A DNA stretch of 64,000 nucleotides from positions 58,618,421-58,682,420 of the forward strand of contig CM060978.1 in assembly GCA_030765065.1 (NCBI GenBank), read 5' to 3'. Below, one piece after another: positions 1-9,168 of this stretch. The stretch's first letter is position 1. Each line of letters starts with the position of its first letter. The notes beneath the pieces are model-generated. The model worked only from the letters and a program-made list of their open reading frames with translations, was not told where the DNA came from and searched no databases. The stretch is from Deroplatys truncata. Its lineage: Eukaryota; Arthropoda; Insecta; Mantodea; Mantidae. The translations under genes and the position numbers were made by a program.

Positions 1-59
1 ACTCCTACGACACTACATGCCGGTACGTCACTAAATTCGCGTCAGTTGAGGAATTAGTG

Positions 60-140
60 CCGACAGTTGCCATAGAGCAAGTGGACGGAAGCCGAAGATC
101 CGTGGTTCAAATCCCGAATATGGCATTGATTTTTCAATCT
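60..140 (+). repeat. SINE-A, decayed tRNA-like head
   Basis: A weak tRNA-like head with a box-B type GGTTCAAATCCC near 103-116, followed by the 'ATTGATTTTTCA' tail shared with better SINE-A copies at 6.6 and 7.9 kb. The box-A half is poorly preserved. Confidence 0.5.
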
Positions 141-156
141 TATTATACCTTTCTAA

Positions 157-506
157 TTTTTTTATTGTTATTGTATAAATTTAATTATACTTTTAATAGA
201 CCTTAGCCTGGCCTAGGCAAGTTTTTAATGTAGTGTCAACTGAAAAATTCAACGAAACAGCCGGGATTTGAACACCGCTCTCCGTGCGGTTGCTCTAACC
301 ATTGAGCTACTGTGACAACATACCGGTGGGACATTGAATTCCCCAATTGACTCAAATTGTTTCCCAGACATACCTACCACGGCATCTCCATCGAGATGAC
401 AAACTTAGCGGCGACCTGCTTATTGCAAGTACTTCAGTGTTGGGTACATAATTTATTCAGGGTTTTTAATTTTTTTATTGTTATTGTATAAATTAATTAT
501 ACTTTG
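157..506. repeat. Direct repeat flanking the left arm of a SINE-A inverted pair
   Basis: The AT-rich motif TTTTTTATTGTTATTGTATA followed by AATTAATTATACTTT-like sequence occurs at about 158-192 and again at about 472-505, in the same direction. It lies either side of the reverse SINE-A copy, so it may mark a local duplication. Confidence 0.5.
221..353 (-). repeat. SINE-A, minus copy (left arm of inverted pair)
   Basis: Reading the minus strand gives a tRNA-like head (AGCTCAATGGTTAGAGCAAC, then a box-B like TTCAAATCCCGGC) and the tail 'TTGAATTTTTCAGTTGAC'. It pairs almost base for base with the plus copy at 505-646, apart from about 11 missing bases between the two boxes. Confidence 0.7.
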
Positions 507-700
507 AGTCAATTGGGGAATTCAATGCCTTACCGGCATGTTGTTACAGTAGCTCAATGGTTAGAGCAACCGCACGGAGAGCGGGAGAACCGTGTTAAAA
601 TCCCGGCTGTGGCGTTGAATTTTTCAGTTGACTCTACATTAAAAATACCTTTCTAACTTTGTCCTACACTCGGTTTATGTGAAGGAACAATTAATTACCA
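505..700 (+). repeat. SINE-A, plus copy (right arm of inverted pair)
   Basis: tRNA-like head at about 550-612 with box A 'TAGCTCAATGGTTAGAGC' and a mutated box B (GTTAAAATCCC). The body continues through 'TTTCTAACTTTGTCC' and 'AACAATTAATTACC', the same 3' segment seen in SINE-A copies at 6.7 and 8.0 kb. Confidence 0.7.
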
Positions 701-1229
701 AATATTCGTTTAATTTTATATCGCAAATCTGTGGCACCGTTGACGATCCGCCACTGATAGCTAGTGTTGTTTCACGCATGCCGCAAGTCGGTTAGGTCGA
801 TATTTTCTTTAATTACCCTCATTAATTAGCCCTTATCGATCCTCCTGATTTCGGTAAACAGTGGCCAAGTTGTGTTGAATGACTTTCCAAATATTACGCG
901 ACCGCCTCCTCCCCCTCATTTTAAATTTTAAGTAGCCACACTCTCTCTACAAGCGGCGAATTCCAATCACAGGACTACCGCCTCTTTCTAAAAGAGAATC
1001 AATCTTACCCGGGTCACCGAGCGCTGATTATGAAAAATGACTTGCTCCAACCCAACGCGCCATTCTGACACATAACGTACATTTTATATTCGCTAGCGAT
1101 AACTAACTTATTTATTGCAACGTTGTTCATTTGTTTATGGGCTTTTGGGATATGGAAGGCGTGACCTTTCCTGGGATCTTCAAATTTCAAATTACATGGT
1201 TTAGCCGATAGTGGCAATAATATAAAAGA
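701..1229. other. No gene or repeat recognised
   Basis: AT-rich intergenic or intronic sequence. The open frame that can be read on the minus strand here has no recognisable domain. Confidence 0.5.
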
Positions 1230-1937
1230 AAAAACATCTGATGTGTTACACTCACAAGACTTACACTACTCCTGTACAAACTATTTTTACAAACGCTTAT
1301 TCTCCATATGCTTCATGTTAATCGAGATATCCAGATGTTAATCTTATTGCTAATTTTCTTGTAGATGCAAGGGAAATTGGTAGGCTTTAAGCGATACTCA
1401 AATATTTTAAGAGCTGGTTGCTATGTGGTGCATTCCATTCTCTTTGCATGTCCAGTACATAAAAAAATGAATAACGAATTCCCTTTTGAGAAAAAGTATT
1501 GGAAAATTTAAGGGAATAACAAGCAATATCTCGAAAATGGTTCACTCAACAACAAAAAATATATATGACATAAATTGTGTATTTTAACGTGATCTACATT
1601 TTTTGTGTAGTAAAATTTTGTCTTTCTATTATGGTTTACCAGTTATGCAAAAGTCGTTGACAATGAAGAATACTTTTGGAGACATTCCCAGAAAATTCGA
1701 GATATAGATTTCATTTGTCATGAAAATATCTAAAACATATGATATTTTAATCAAAATCGTTAGAGCCATTTTTGAGAAAATTAAAATTTTTGAAAAATGT
1801 TCCATGTAAAGGGTAATCTTGGGTGGGGGTATTTTCTTCAAAACCTGCGTGTCGCATCTCTGGAAGATACTGAACCTAAATACCAAGTTTGGTGTTTATC
1901 CGACTGTTCGTTTCGGAGTTATGCTGTTCACAGACAC

Positions 1938-1968
<31 letters not shown>

Positions 1969-2040
1969 GACACACGCACACGGACCTGTTTCAAAAAATG
2001 CTTTCTTTGGATTCAGGGGCCCTCAAAACAAATATTTCCG
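1230..2040 (+). mobile_element. R1 element, plus, right end missing
   Basis: Starts with CATCTGATGTGTTACACTCA and runs through the conserved left block and a (CA) tract at 1933-1982, but stops inside the right block at 'ATATTTCCGG', so the stem-loop end is absent. It abuts a minus-strand R1 fragment, giving an inverted arrangement. Confidence 0.8.
1933..1982 (+). repeat. (CA)n microsatellite inside R1
   Basis: Nearly pure CA dinucleotide tract with a few interruptions (CATACATACA, CGCACACGG). It occupies the position where every R1 copy carries a CA-type tract. Confidence 0.85.
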
Positions 2041-2365
2041 GTTTTTGTTGAGTGAACCATTTTCGAGATATTGCGTGTTATTCCCTTAAATTTTCCAATA
2101 ATTTTTCTCAAAAGGGAATTCGTTATTCATTTTTATATGTACTGGACATGCAAAGAGAATGGAATGCACTACATAGCAACCAGCTCTTAAAAGATTTGAC
2201 TATCGCTTAAGTACTACCATATTCCCTTTGCATCTACAAGAAAATTAGCAATAAGATTTAACACCTCGATCAACATAATCATATGGAGAATAAGCGTTTG
2301 TAGAAATAGTTTGTACAAGAGTAGAGAAAGTCATGTGAATGCAACGAATCAGATTATTTTTTTTT
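2041..2365 (-). mobile_element. R1 fragment, minus (left-block half)
   Basis: Reverse complement of the first ~320 bp of R1, ending in GTAGAGAAAGTCATGTGAAT and 'AATCAGATTATTT'. It pairs with 1230-1550, so the two segments form a long inverted repeat. Confidence 0.8.
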
Positions 2366-2582
2366 GTCCTGGTAATGCAAAGAGAATAGAATATTCCACA
2401 TAGCAACCACCTCTTAAAATTTTTGACTATCGCTTAAAGCCTACCAATTCCCCTTGCATCTACAAGAAAATTAGCTATAAGATTAACATCTAGATTAACA
2501 TGAAGCATATGGAGAATAAGTATTTGTAAAAATAGTTTGTACAAGAGTAGTAAAATTCATGTGAGTGTAACATAACAGAGTT
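2366..2582 (-). mobile_element. R1 fragment, minus (terminal ~215 bp)
   Basis: A second left-end fragment in the same direction as the preceding one, from 'TTTGTCCTGGTAATGCAAAG' to 'GTGAGTGTAACATAACAGAG'. The repeated use of the same internal start is discussed in the findings. Confidence 0.75.
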
Positions 2583-2933
2583 TTTTACCATGGAATTATT
2601 TGAAATTAAGCAAGAAAGTTTCACCATGGAAACAGCATTTAAAACTTTATTCGTGATAACAAGCTCTTGCGATGAAAAGAAAAGAAAGTGAAAAATTGAA
2701 AGATTTGCAAACTATCAAGATGAAGCTTAGGAAAGCTCTACACTTTGGAATATCTCTAAACGACTACTGGTACGAACAAATTTGACACAAACTTTAGGAG
2801 CTCTACATCTTTCAAGTTTTTGTCTGTGTGTTAAGACTTTCTTATTATATAAAATTCAATCAAATAAAGGGAAGTGCACGAGGCATTCACAGAAAATTCA
2901 AGATATAATTTTATTTCTTACGTAAATATCTTA

Positions 2934-3621
2934 GGATAGGACTAGAATTGGAGGGGGCTTAGAACATCGACTTGTGCAGATTTTATGCTTAGGCCCCTGA
3001 CGGGAGGGAGGGATGAGGTGAGGTGAGGTGAGGTGAGGTGAGGTGAGGTGAGGTGAGGTGAGGTGAGGTGAGGTGAAAGAAGACAGAGAGCGGCCGGACA
3101 AGGAGGCACGACAAGCAGAGGGCAAGGTCCCTACCATTTAACATTTGAACTCCCCGAGTGCTGGCTGGTCCAGCCGGCCCCTTCCCCCTTGTGGACTAAC
3201 ACATCCTTTGGGGGGCCGGGGACACGGAGACCGATAGAATTCCGGGGGACGAAGGTTTCTTCAGAGCATGCTTTTTCCCTACCAAGTACAATTAATTCTA
3301 GTTCAAATTATACTTTTAACCCTAGAATCTGCTGTTGCTATCATTCAATCCATTTCCCAAACCTTTAACGCCTTCAATAACAAAAAAATTGTTAAATTCA
3401 TTCTATTCCCGCCGACACTTGCAATTGAAAGGGGCCAAGCAAATGAAAGGTGAAGTGAAATGAGAATGGAGATGAAATGAAGGGACAGGAAATTGGAGAG
3501 GTAATTATCTTTCCCAGCATTCGTCGACGACCCATGGGTCAGGAAAGTCAGCCACGGGAATCGAACCCACGACCTCCCGAATACGGGCCACAGAGGTTAC
3601 TGCCTGAGCCATCCCGTTCGG
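2934..3621 (-). mobile_element. SINE-C, minus, with target duplication
   Basis: Read on the minus strand it begins 'CCGAACGGGATGGCTCAGGC', a tRNA-like box A, followed by GTGGGTTCGATTCCCGTGGC as box B at about 3550-3570. The body is long and contains a pentanucleotide minisatellite. Flanking 16-bp near-duplications (2918-2933, 3622-3637) support insertion by a retroposition mechanism. Confidence 0.7.
3013..3077 (+). repeat. (AGGTG)n minisatellite
   Basis: About 12 to 13 uninterrupted copies of the pentamer GAGGT, within the SINE-C body. Confidence 0.95.
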
Positions 3622-3682
3622 TTATGTAAACATCTTAAACATATTTAATCAAACTCGTTAGAACCCTTTTATGTAGAGGTTA

Positions 3683-4385
3683 CAATATACGACAGGTTTT
3701 AAAGTGCAACTTTCACATTTTTCCACCATTATGGTCACTAGAACTGGTGATAATCTGTGGTTAAGTTCCATTCACCGAGCGGAATGGCTCAGGCGGCAAT
3801 GTCTGTGGCCCGCACTCGGGAGGTTCCGGGTTCGACTTCCGGTGACCATGAGCTTTTTAGTGGTTTTTATCCTGATGGCCTAGACCAATGCCGGGGTGGT
3901 GTATCTACCACGATTTCTCCTTTTCCCCCATTTCCACTAATTTCATCTCTCCCTTTCACGTGTCAGGTGTGTTTGTAGCTGCTGGTGGTGTCGGGCAGAT
4001 GGCGTGGATGCTTGCACATTGGAAAGATTTCTCCCATGAACGCCAGGCTGCGTTCTCCCGCCCGTTAGGGTTGCTTCGTCGCACTCTCTTGGGAGTCTTC
4101 GCCTCTACTGGTGCGAGGGTGTTCACACTGGAAATATTAGGGACTTCTGCGACAGTAGTTCAACTTGGTTACAGTGAATGACGTGTCCCCCTCCTATAAA
4201 CACATCCTACATCCTAAGTTCCATTATAACTGGCAACGTCTCCACAAATACGCAGCCGCTGCATATACTTGGAAGGTTAGTTATATTGTATCTGTTACGT
4301 TGGGGCCCTGTTTTTATATTTGCAGGTATTCAAACTTTGCATACCGACCATTTACTCAGCAACGTCACACGAACTATAATATTAA
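3683..4385 (+). repeat. R3 interspersed repeat, copy 1, split by SINE-C
   Basis: Two blocks match a second copy at 61785-62035: 'TTAAAGTGCAACTTT' to 'GGTGATAATCTG' at the left, and 'CTCCACAAATACGCA...GGAAGGTTAGTTATATTGTATC...ACTTTGCATACCG' at the right. The material between them is a SINE-C insertion. The family is not recognised. Confidence 0.65.
3773..4214 (+). mobile_element. SINE-C, plus, with perfect 11-bp target duplication
   Basis: tRNA-like head 'CGGAATGGCTCAGGCGGCAA' with box B 'GGTTCCGGGTTCGACTTCC' near 3825-3845, then a body of about 350 bp. TAAGTTCCATT occurs at 3762-3772 and 4215-4225 as a perfect duplication. The tail is a short ACATCCT repeat, not poly-A. It is the same family as the minus copy at 2934-3621. 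Confidence 0.8.
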
Positions 4386-4737
4386 TTATATTTTATATTA
4401 TAAGGTATTGCTATTTACATTAGATTAACTATTTATATTAATTAGGCTAATTATACGAGAATTTAATTATTATTAGATTATTATTAGATTATTATTAATT
4501 ATAAGATCTTACCTTTGCAGTTAACCAGGCAATTGAATTGTTTTTGCAGTTGTATGTTCAAGTAGTGTCTCTTTATGTGGGATTACATTTTTAGAGAAAG
4601 AAAGAAGATTTGCATAAAAGAAAATCAAGAAATTTAATTGTTTGATTTGGGTAAGTACGCCAGAATCGTATTAAACGTAAATATAAATTATTCTTCATAC
4701 TAATACAGTACAGTAATTTGCAACGTTTAATAGCATA
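4386..4737. other. AT-rich sequence, nothing recognised
   Basis: Very AT-rich, with short ATTATTAGATTATT direct repeats at about 4466-4500. No gene signal. Confidence 0.5.
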
Positions 4738-5973
4738 CACACTATGTCATCAAAAGTATCCGGACTCCCTCACAAACATACGTTTTTCATCTTAGGTGCA
4801 TTGTGCTACCATCTACTGCCTGGTACTCATTATCCGCGACCTCAGTAGTCACTAGAAATCGTGAAACAGCAGAATGGGACGATCCGTGGAACTCACAGAC
4901 TTCAAACGTGGTCAGGTGATTGGGCGTCACTTGTGTCAGAAATCTGTACGCGAGATTTCCACACTCCTAAACATCCCTAGGTCCACTGTTTCTGGTGTGA
5001 TAGTGAAGTGGAAACGTGAAGGGGCATGTACAGCACAAAAGCGTACAGGCCGACCTCGTCTGTTGACTGACAGAGACCGCCGACATTTGAAGAGGGTCGT
5101 AAAGAGTAATAGGCAGACATTTATCCAGACCATCACGCACGAATTCCAAACTGCATCAGAATCCACTCTCCAAGTACTATGACAGGTGTGAGGTGAGAAA
5201 CCTTGGATTCCATAGTCGAGCGGCTGCTCATAAGCCACACATCACGCAGGAAAATGCCAAACGACGCCTCGCTTGGTGTAAGGAGCGTCAACATTACACG
5301 ATTGAACAGTGCCAAAACGTTGTGTGGAGTGACAAACCACGGTACACAATGTGGCGATCCGATGCAGGGTGTGGGTATGGCGAATGCCTGGTGAACGTCA
5401 TCTGGCAGCGTGTGTAGTGCCAACAGTGAAATTCGGAGGTGGTGGTGGTGTTATGGTGTGGTCGTGTTTTTTCCTGGAGGAGTCTTGCACCCCATGTTGT
5501 TTTGCGTGGCACGATCACAGCACAGACCTACATTGATATTTTAAGCACATTCTTCCTTCCCATCGTTGAAGAGCAATTCGGGGATGGCGATTGCATCTTT
5601 CAACACGATCGAGCACGGGCTGTGACGGAGTGGTTACACGACAATAACATCCCTGTAATGGACTGGCCTGCACAGAGTCCTGACTTGAATCCTATAGAAC
5701 ACCTTTGGGATGTTTTGGAACGCCGACTTCGTGCCAGGCCTCACCGACCTACATCGATACCTCTCCTCAGTTCCGCATTCCGTGAAGAATGGGCTGCCAT
5801 TCCCCAAGAAACCTTCCAGCACCTGATTAAAACTATGCCTGCGAGAGTGAACACTGTCATCAAGGCTAAGGGTGGGCCAACACCATACTGACTTCCAGGA
5901 TTACCGATAGAGGGCGCCACGAACTTGTACGTCATTTTCAGCCAGATGCCCGAATACCTTTGATCACGTAGTG
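4738..5973 (+). mobile_element. Tc1-like transposon, copy 1
   Basis: About 1.24 kb bounded by inverted ends: ACTATGTCATCAAAAGTATC at the left and, on the other strand, 'CACTACGTGATCAAAGGTAT' at the right, with TA next to each end. It contains one broken Tc1-type transposase frame. A second copy lies at 16568-17805 in the opposite direction, and both have the usual Tc1 size. Confidence 0.85.
4874..5891 (+). pseudogene. Tc1-like transposase (DD34E type), broken
   Basis: The ancestral protein would cut and insert the element at TA sites. The start ATG at 4874 opens an N-terminal paired-type DNA-binding region (MGRSVELTDF, GRPRLLTDRDRR linker). Frame changes occur near 5180, 5360 and 5460. The catalytic motifs remain visible: first Asp in VVWSD (about 5331), second in IFQHD (about 5607), and Glu in SPDLNPIEHLWD (about 5697). 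Only 29 residues separate the last two because 15 bases are missing near 5611 relative to the copy at 16.6 kb, where spacing would be 34. It ends GGPTPY at 5891. The frame breaks and the deletion make this copy inactive. Confidence 0.85.
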
Positions 5974-5975
5974 TA

Positions 5976-6302
5976 TATGTTACATAAATGAAACCCATAG
6001 TATGGTTCAGTGTTTAATTTAATGCTTAAAGTGCATCCATAGGTAATTAGCGATTATGTCGGAGAGGGAAGATGATGAATGTTGACCAAACCCTTGCACC
6101 GAATAAAAGAATATTACAGAGCAGTATAAATGATATGAGAGTGACTCATAATACTAAAAGAAGACGGAAATACTTTCGTAAATAGGTTGTCCGGTGATCT
6201 CTCTATGTATCTAGTGACTCAAGTTAGAACATGAGATGTGACATCTTTGCTGTTTAGTAACCTAAATTAGGCTGCGTCTCTATAGAAAATAAATTACGAC
6301 AA
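5976..6302. other. Nothing recognised
   Basis: No coding signal and no match to the repeat families seen elsewhere in the window. Confidence 0.45.
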
Positions 6303-6394
6303 ATTTTCCATGTAAAAGATAGTACAGGTTGGGGGAATTTTCATACAAACCTGCATAACGTATCCTTGGGAGAAACCAAACTTAAAACACCAAG
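6303..6394 (+). mobile_element. R1 fragment, plus (middle part)
   Basis: 'TTTTCCATGTAAAAGATAGT' to 'CTTAAAACACCAAG' matches the middle of R1 just before its microsatellite. It is cut off by SINE-A sequence. Confidence 0.55.
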
Positions 6395-6519
6395 GATATT
6401 CCGGTCTCCGTGGGGTGCTCTAATCACTGAGCTATCATGGCAACCTCAATGGCGACTTATAATGCAGTAAGTCCTTTAAGTCCCGAGCTTCATAGGTTGG
6501 ACCATTATTAGGTGAATTG
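6395..6519 (-). repeat. SINE-A unit, minus
   Basis: Reverse tRNA-like head (GAGCTATCATGG... on the plus strand at about 6428) followed by the SINE-A body 'AATGGCGACTTATAATGC' and 'AAGTCCCGAGCTTCATAG'. It meets a plus-strand unit near 6520, so the two are inverted. Confidence 0.65.
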
Positions 6520-6748
6520 TAAGTCGCCATTGGGGTGTCATCTCAATACAATTTGAGATCTCCTTGTGGTTTACCGTGTGAAAAATGCAAACAGTTGAGG
6601 AATTTAATGCTGTCATTGTAGCTCAATGGTTAGAGTAACCGGACGGAGACCGGGAGATCCGTGGTTCAAATCCCGGCTATGGCATTGGATTTTTCAGTCA
6701 TGTGATTCTACCTTTCCAACCTTGTCCAACACACGGCTTGTGTGGAAG
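6520..6748 (+). repeat. SINE-A unit, plus, good tRNA-like head
   Basis: Body 'GTAAGTCGCCATTGGGG' and 'GAGATCTCCTTGTGGTTTAC', then head TAGCTCAATGGTTAGAGTAA (box A) and GGTTCAAATCCC (box B, 6663-6674). It is interrupted at GTGTGGAAG (6740-6748) by an LTR-like element and resumes at 7702. Confidence 0.75.
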
Positions 6749-7149
6749 TAGAATATTTGTTGGTTGTTGGAAGATGCTTCATGTTTATCTGTCCCACGTA
6801 TGGGAGCCAATTTGTCGCAGTAACTTCGTGTTATCTTATGCTGAGCGCCTGTTATTGTTTTACTACTTTGAATGTTGGGTTCTTTGTCCTCCGGCTAGCT
6901 ATTATTACTACTCAGTCGAGCATATCTCTTAAACAGGGTGTGTAAACGTAAAGGATTTGTTACTGAAAGATAACACTTATAAAAGAATTTGTTTTTACAC
7001 TTTTATTACCGTCACAATTAATTAGTTTCACATATTGACTCTTGATACACGCCCGACTGAAACTGTTATATTTTCTAATATCACTATAATCACTTATTTG
7101 CTGCACAGTATTAATTCGCGTATTTCACATTTATAACTAACTTTACAAC

Positions 7150-7325
7150 GCGAGAGATTCTGTAGAATTGCGCGACGTATAACGCGTGAACGATTCTCTT
7201 AAACTGTGCGACGTATAACCTTTGTATGATTATGTTGGACTGAACGACGTATTACCCGCGAATACTTCTGTTGGACTGAGCGACGTTTGCCTTGTGAATT
7301 ATTCTGTCAAACTGAACGAAACCTG
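7150..7325 (-). repeat. 36-bp tandem repeat inside LTR-2
   Basis: The core GCGACGTATAAC or a variant recurs at about 7172, 7208, 7243, 7279 and 7315, a period close to 36 bp, each preceded by a TGTTGGACTGA-like block. It lies just downstream of the TATA box in the element's own direction. Confidence 0.75.
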
Positions 7326-7338
7326 TTTCTGGCTTTAG

Positions 7339-7348
7339 CTTTTTATAC
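7339..7348 (-). promoter_or_regulatory. TATA box of LTR-2 (minus)
   Basis: Minus-strand GTATAAAAAG, at the same place in the element as the TATAAATA at 32531 in the plus copy. It is inferred to be the LTR promoter. Confidence 0.5.
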
Positions 7349-7701
7349 TCCCTCACCCGATATGCCTAAAGATTATAACAGAACTGCTATTGGTTAATAA
7401 AACGCGCCAACATTAGCGTCTATTTTTATATCCAATCAAAATTACGAACACATATGCTCTAGGGAAAATATTCCCTCCATTTCTACAGAAAAGCGCGCTA
7501 ATCTGACGTCATTTGTTTGCCTCTTCTAATTAATAAACAACTCACCCCCTCGCTCATTGTTGCCCGCTCCTATTGTCAGTTTCAGTGAGGCCGTGTAAAC
7601 TTATTTCCTAACAATGCTCATCATTAACAAACATCTCAAATCATTGTCATACAATAATGCTAATTTACATTCACAGTGTTGTGATATAAAATACTGCGTC
7701 A

Positions 7702-8055
7702 GTGTGGAAGAACAATTAATTCCATTAATTTACCTAATAGTGGTTGAAACTATGAAGCCCGGGACTTAAAGTACTTACAACATTGTAAGTCGCCATTGGG
7801 GTATGTCATCTCAATACAAGCCGAAATATCCTTGTGGTTTACCCTGAAAAATGTCAATCTTTTGGGAAATTTAATGTCGTACCGGCATGTTGCCATGGTA
7901 GGTTAGTGTTTAGAGCAACCGGAATGAGACCGGGAGATCCGTGGTTCAAATTCCGGCTATGGCACTGAATTCTTCAGTCGTCTGATTGTACCTTTCCAAA
8001 CTTGTTCAAAACACGGTTTGTGTGGAAGAGCAATTAATTCCATTAAATTACAAAG
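7702..8055 (+). repeat. SINE-A unit, plus, second head
   Basis: Continues the interrupted unit ('GAACAATTAATTCC') and runs into a second full unit with body 'AAGTCGCCATTGGGG', box A region at about 7907-7920 and box B GGTTCAAATTCC at 7943-7954. Without the LTR-2 insertion the two heads would be about 318 bp apart, so this is a tandem dimer. Confidence 0.75.
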
Positions 8056-8089
8056 GTCAGTGCTTAAGAAACGTTTCGTTTTTGAGATA

Positions 8090-8129
8090 TTCTCTCTCTC
8101 TATTTCTCTCTCTCTCTCTCTCTCTCTCA
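8090..8129 (+). repeat. (TC)n microsatellite
   Basis: CTCTCTCTCTATTTCTCTCT with one interruption, at the microsatellite position of an adjoining decayed R1. Confidence 0.9.
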
Positions 8130-8275
8130 CGGACCTGCTTCTAAAAATTATTTATTTGGGGGTCAGGAGAATCTAAAACGTGTGTTTCCAGTTAAATCTC
8201 GATATACAATTTTTTGATGGAATAGACTACTTTCTGTTACCTCCTATAAGTAGTGGAAAAAGTAAAAATGCAGGA
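8130..8275 (+). mobile_element. Decayed R1, right end, plus
   Basis: 'CACGGACCTGCTTC', 'AATCTCGATATACAATTTTT' and 'TAAGTAGTGGAAAAAGTAAA' match the R1 right block and end with many substitutions. Confidence 0.6.
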
Positions 8276-8324
8276 CAGCGGTTTGAATAGCTTCACTGTG
8301 TGATAAAAATGAAGCACTAATAAA

Positions 8325-9168
8325 ACACCTGATGTGCTACATTCATATTCTTTTCCCTATCCTTTTGATTATTAGTGGGTATACAAATTATTTTTATGAA
8401 ATTTTGATGTCTATCTACTTAATTTTAATCAAGATAAACATTTTATTCTCCATTATACATTTCGTAATGGATTCAACGAAAATAGTGATAGTGAAGTGCT
8501 TATAAACATTTAAAACTCTATAACATTTCCATGACATCGCGAGAAAAATCTGAAAATTGATAGGACTTTAACAGAATGACGAAGTATTGAACAATTTGAA
8601 CCATTAATAACAAATATCTCGGAAATGGCTGATGCCACAAAGCAAATTATTTGAGATAAATTGTTTATTTTAAAGAAATCTGCATTTTTTGTGTAGTACG
8701 TTTTCGTCTATCGCTCAACGTTCATACAAGATTATACAAAATTCCTTCCGAATGAAATGGACTTCACAGGCTGTTCCCAGAAAAATGCATTTTATTAGTA
8801 ATGTAAATATTTTTAATATATTGTATTTTAATCAAAATCGTTAATGGCATTCTTCAGAAAATAACAGATTTCGCGAAATGTAAAGGGTAGTTTAGAGGAG
8901 GTATTTTCTTGAAAACCTTTATGTCCCATTTTTAGAAGGTACTAAACCTAAATATGAGTTTTCTATTTATCGAATTTAGGTTTTTGAGTTGTACTGTTCA
9001 CAGACACACAGAGGACACACAAAGGGACATTTCTATAAATCTTTTTTTTTGGGTTCAAGCTGCCCCAAAACATGTATTTCTGGTGACATCTCGTTATCGA
9101 ATTTTTTGGATGGAATTAACACCTTCTATATCTAATGTATATGTGGTAGAGAAAGTAAGGAGGAAAAG
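8325..9168 (+). mobile_element. Decayed full-length R1, plus
   Basis: An old copy preserving the order of blocks: ACCTGATGTGCTACATTCAT at the left, TTTTAATCAAAATCGTTAAT in the middle, a short CACAGACACACAGAGG tract at about 8999, and GTGGTAGAGAAAGTAAGG at the right. It shares substitutions with other old copies (TTATTAGTGGGTATACAAA in place of TCTTGTACAAA), which defines an older subfamily. Confidence 0.7.

Larger units (their letters stand above)
2871..3675 (+). mobile_element. Old R1 fragment split by a SINE-C insertion
   Basis: R1-like sequence (AAAATTCAAGATATAATTTT, then 'TCTTAAACATATTTAATCAAA') flanks a 688-bp insertion. The two halves overlap in a 16-bp imperfect target duplication, TTACGTAAATATCTTA at 2918-2933 and TTATGTAAACATCTTA at 3622-3637. 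Confidence 0.6.
6749..7701 (-). mobile_element. LTR-2 element, minus, inserted in SINE-A
   Basis: The 953-bp insertion is flanked by the 9-bp repeat GTGTGGAAG (6740-6748, 7702-7710). On the minus strand it starts TGACGCAGTATTTTATATCA, carries GGGTGAGTTGTTTA, GCGCGTTTTATTAACCAATA and a TATA box (GTATAAAAAG at about 7339-7348), then a 36-bp tandem repeat and the motif AATTGGCTCCCATACGTGGG near 6786-6807. The same order is present at 32163-33115 on the plus strand. The architecture suggests a long terminal repeat with a short leader. No protein is encoded. Confidence 0.6.

Noticed and set aside
1797-2089. Open frames rich in HTHTHT across R1 copies (also at 14923, 16393, 20082, 21133, 39875, 60539 and others)
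   Set aside because: They are translations of the R1 CA/GT microsatellite and its flanks. Similar peptides such as CLSDCSFLSYAVHRHT recur only because the DNA repeats, in copies with different frames and breaks.
5133-5998. Minus-strand frames across Tc1 copy 1
   Set aside because: They are antisense shadows of the transposase.
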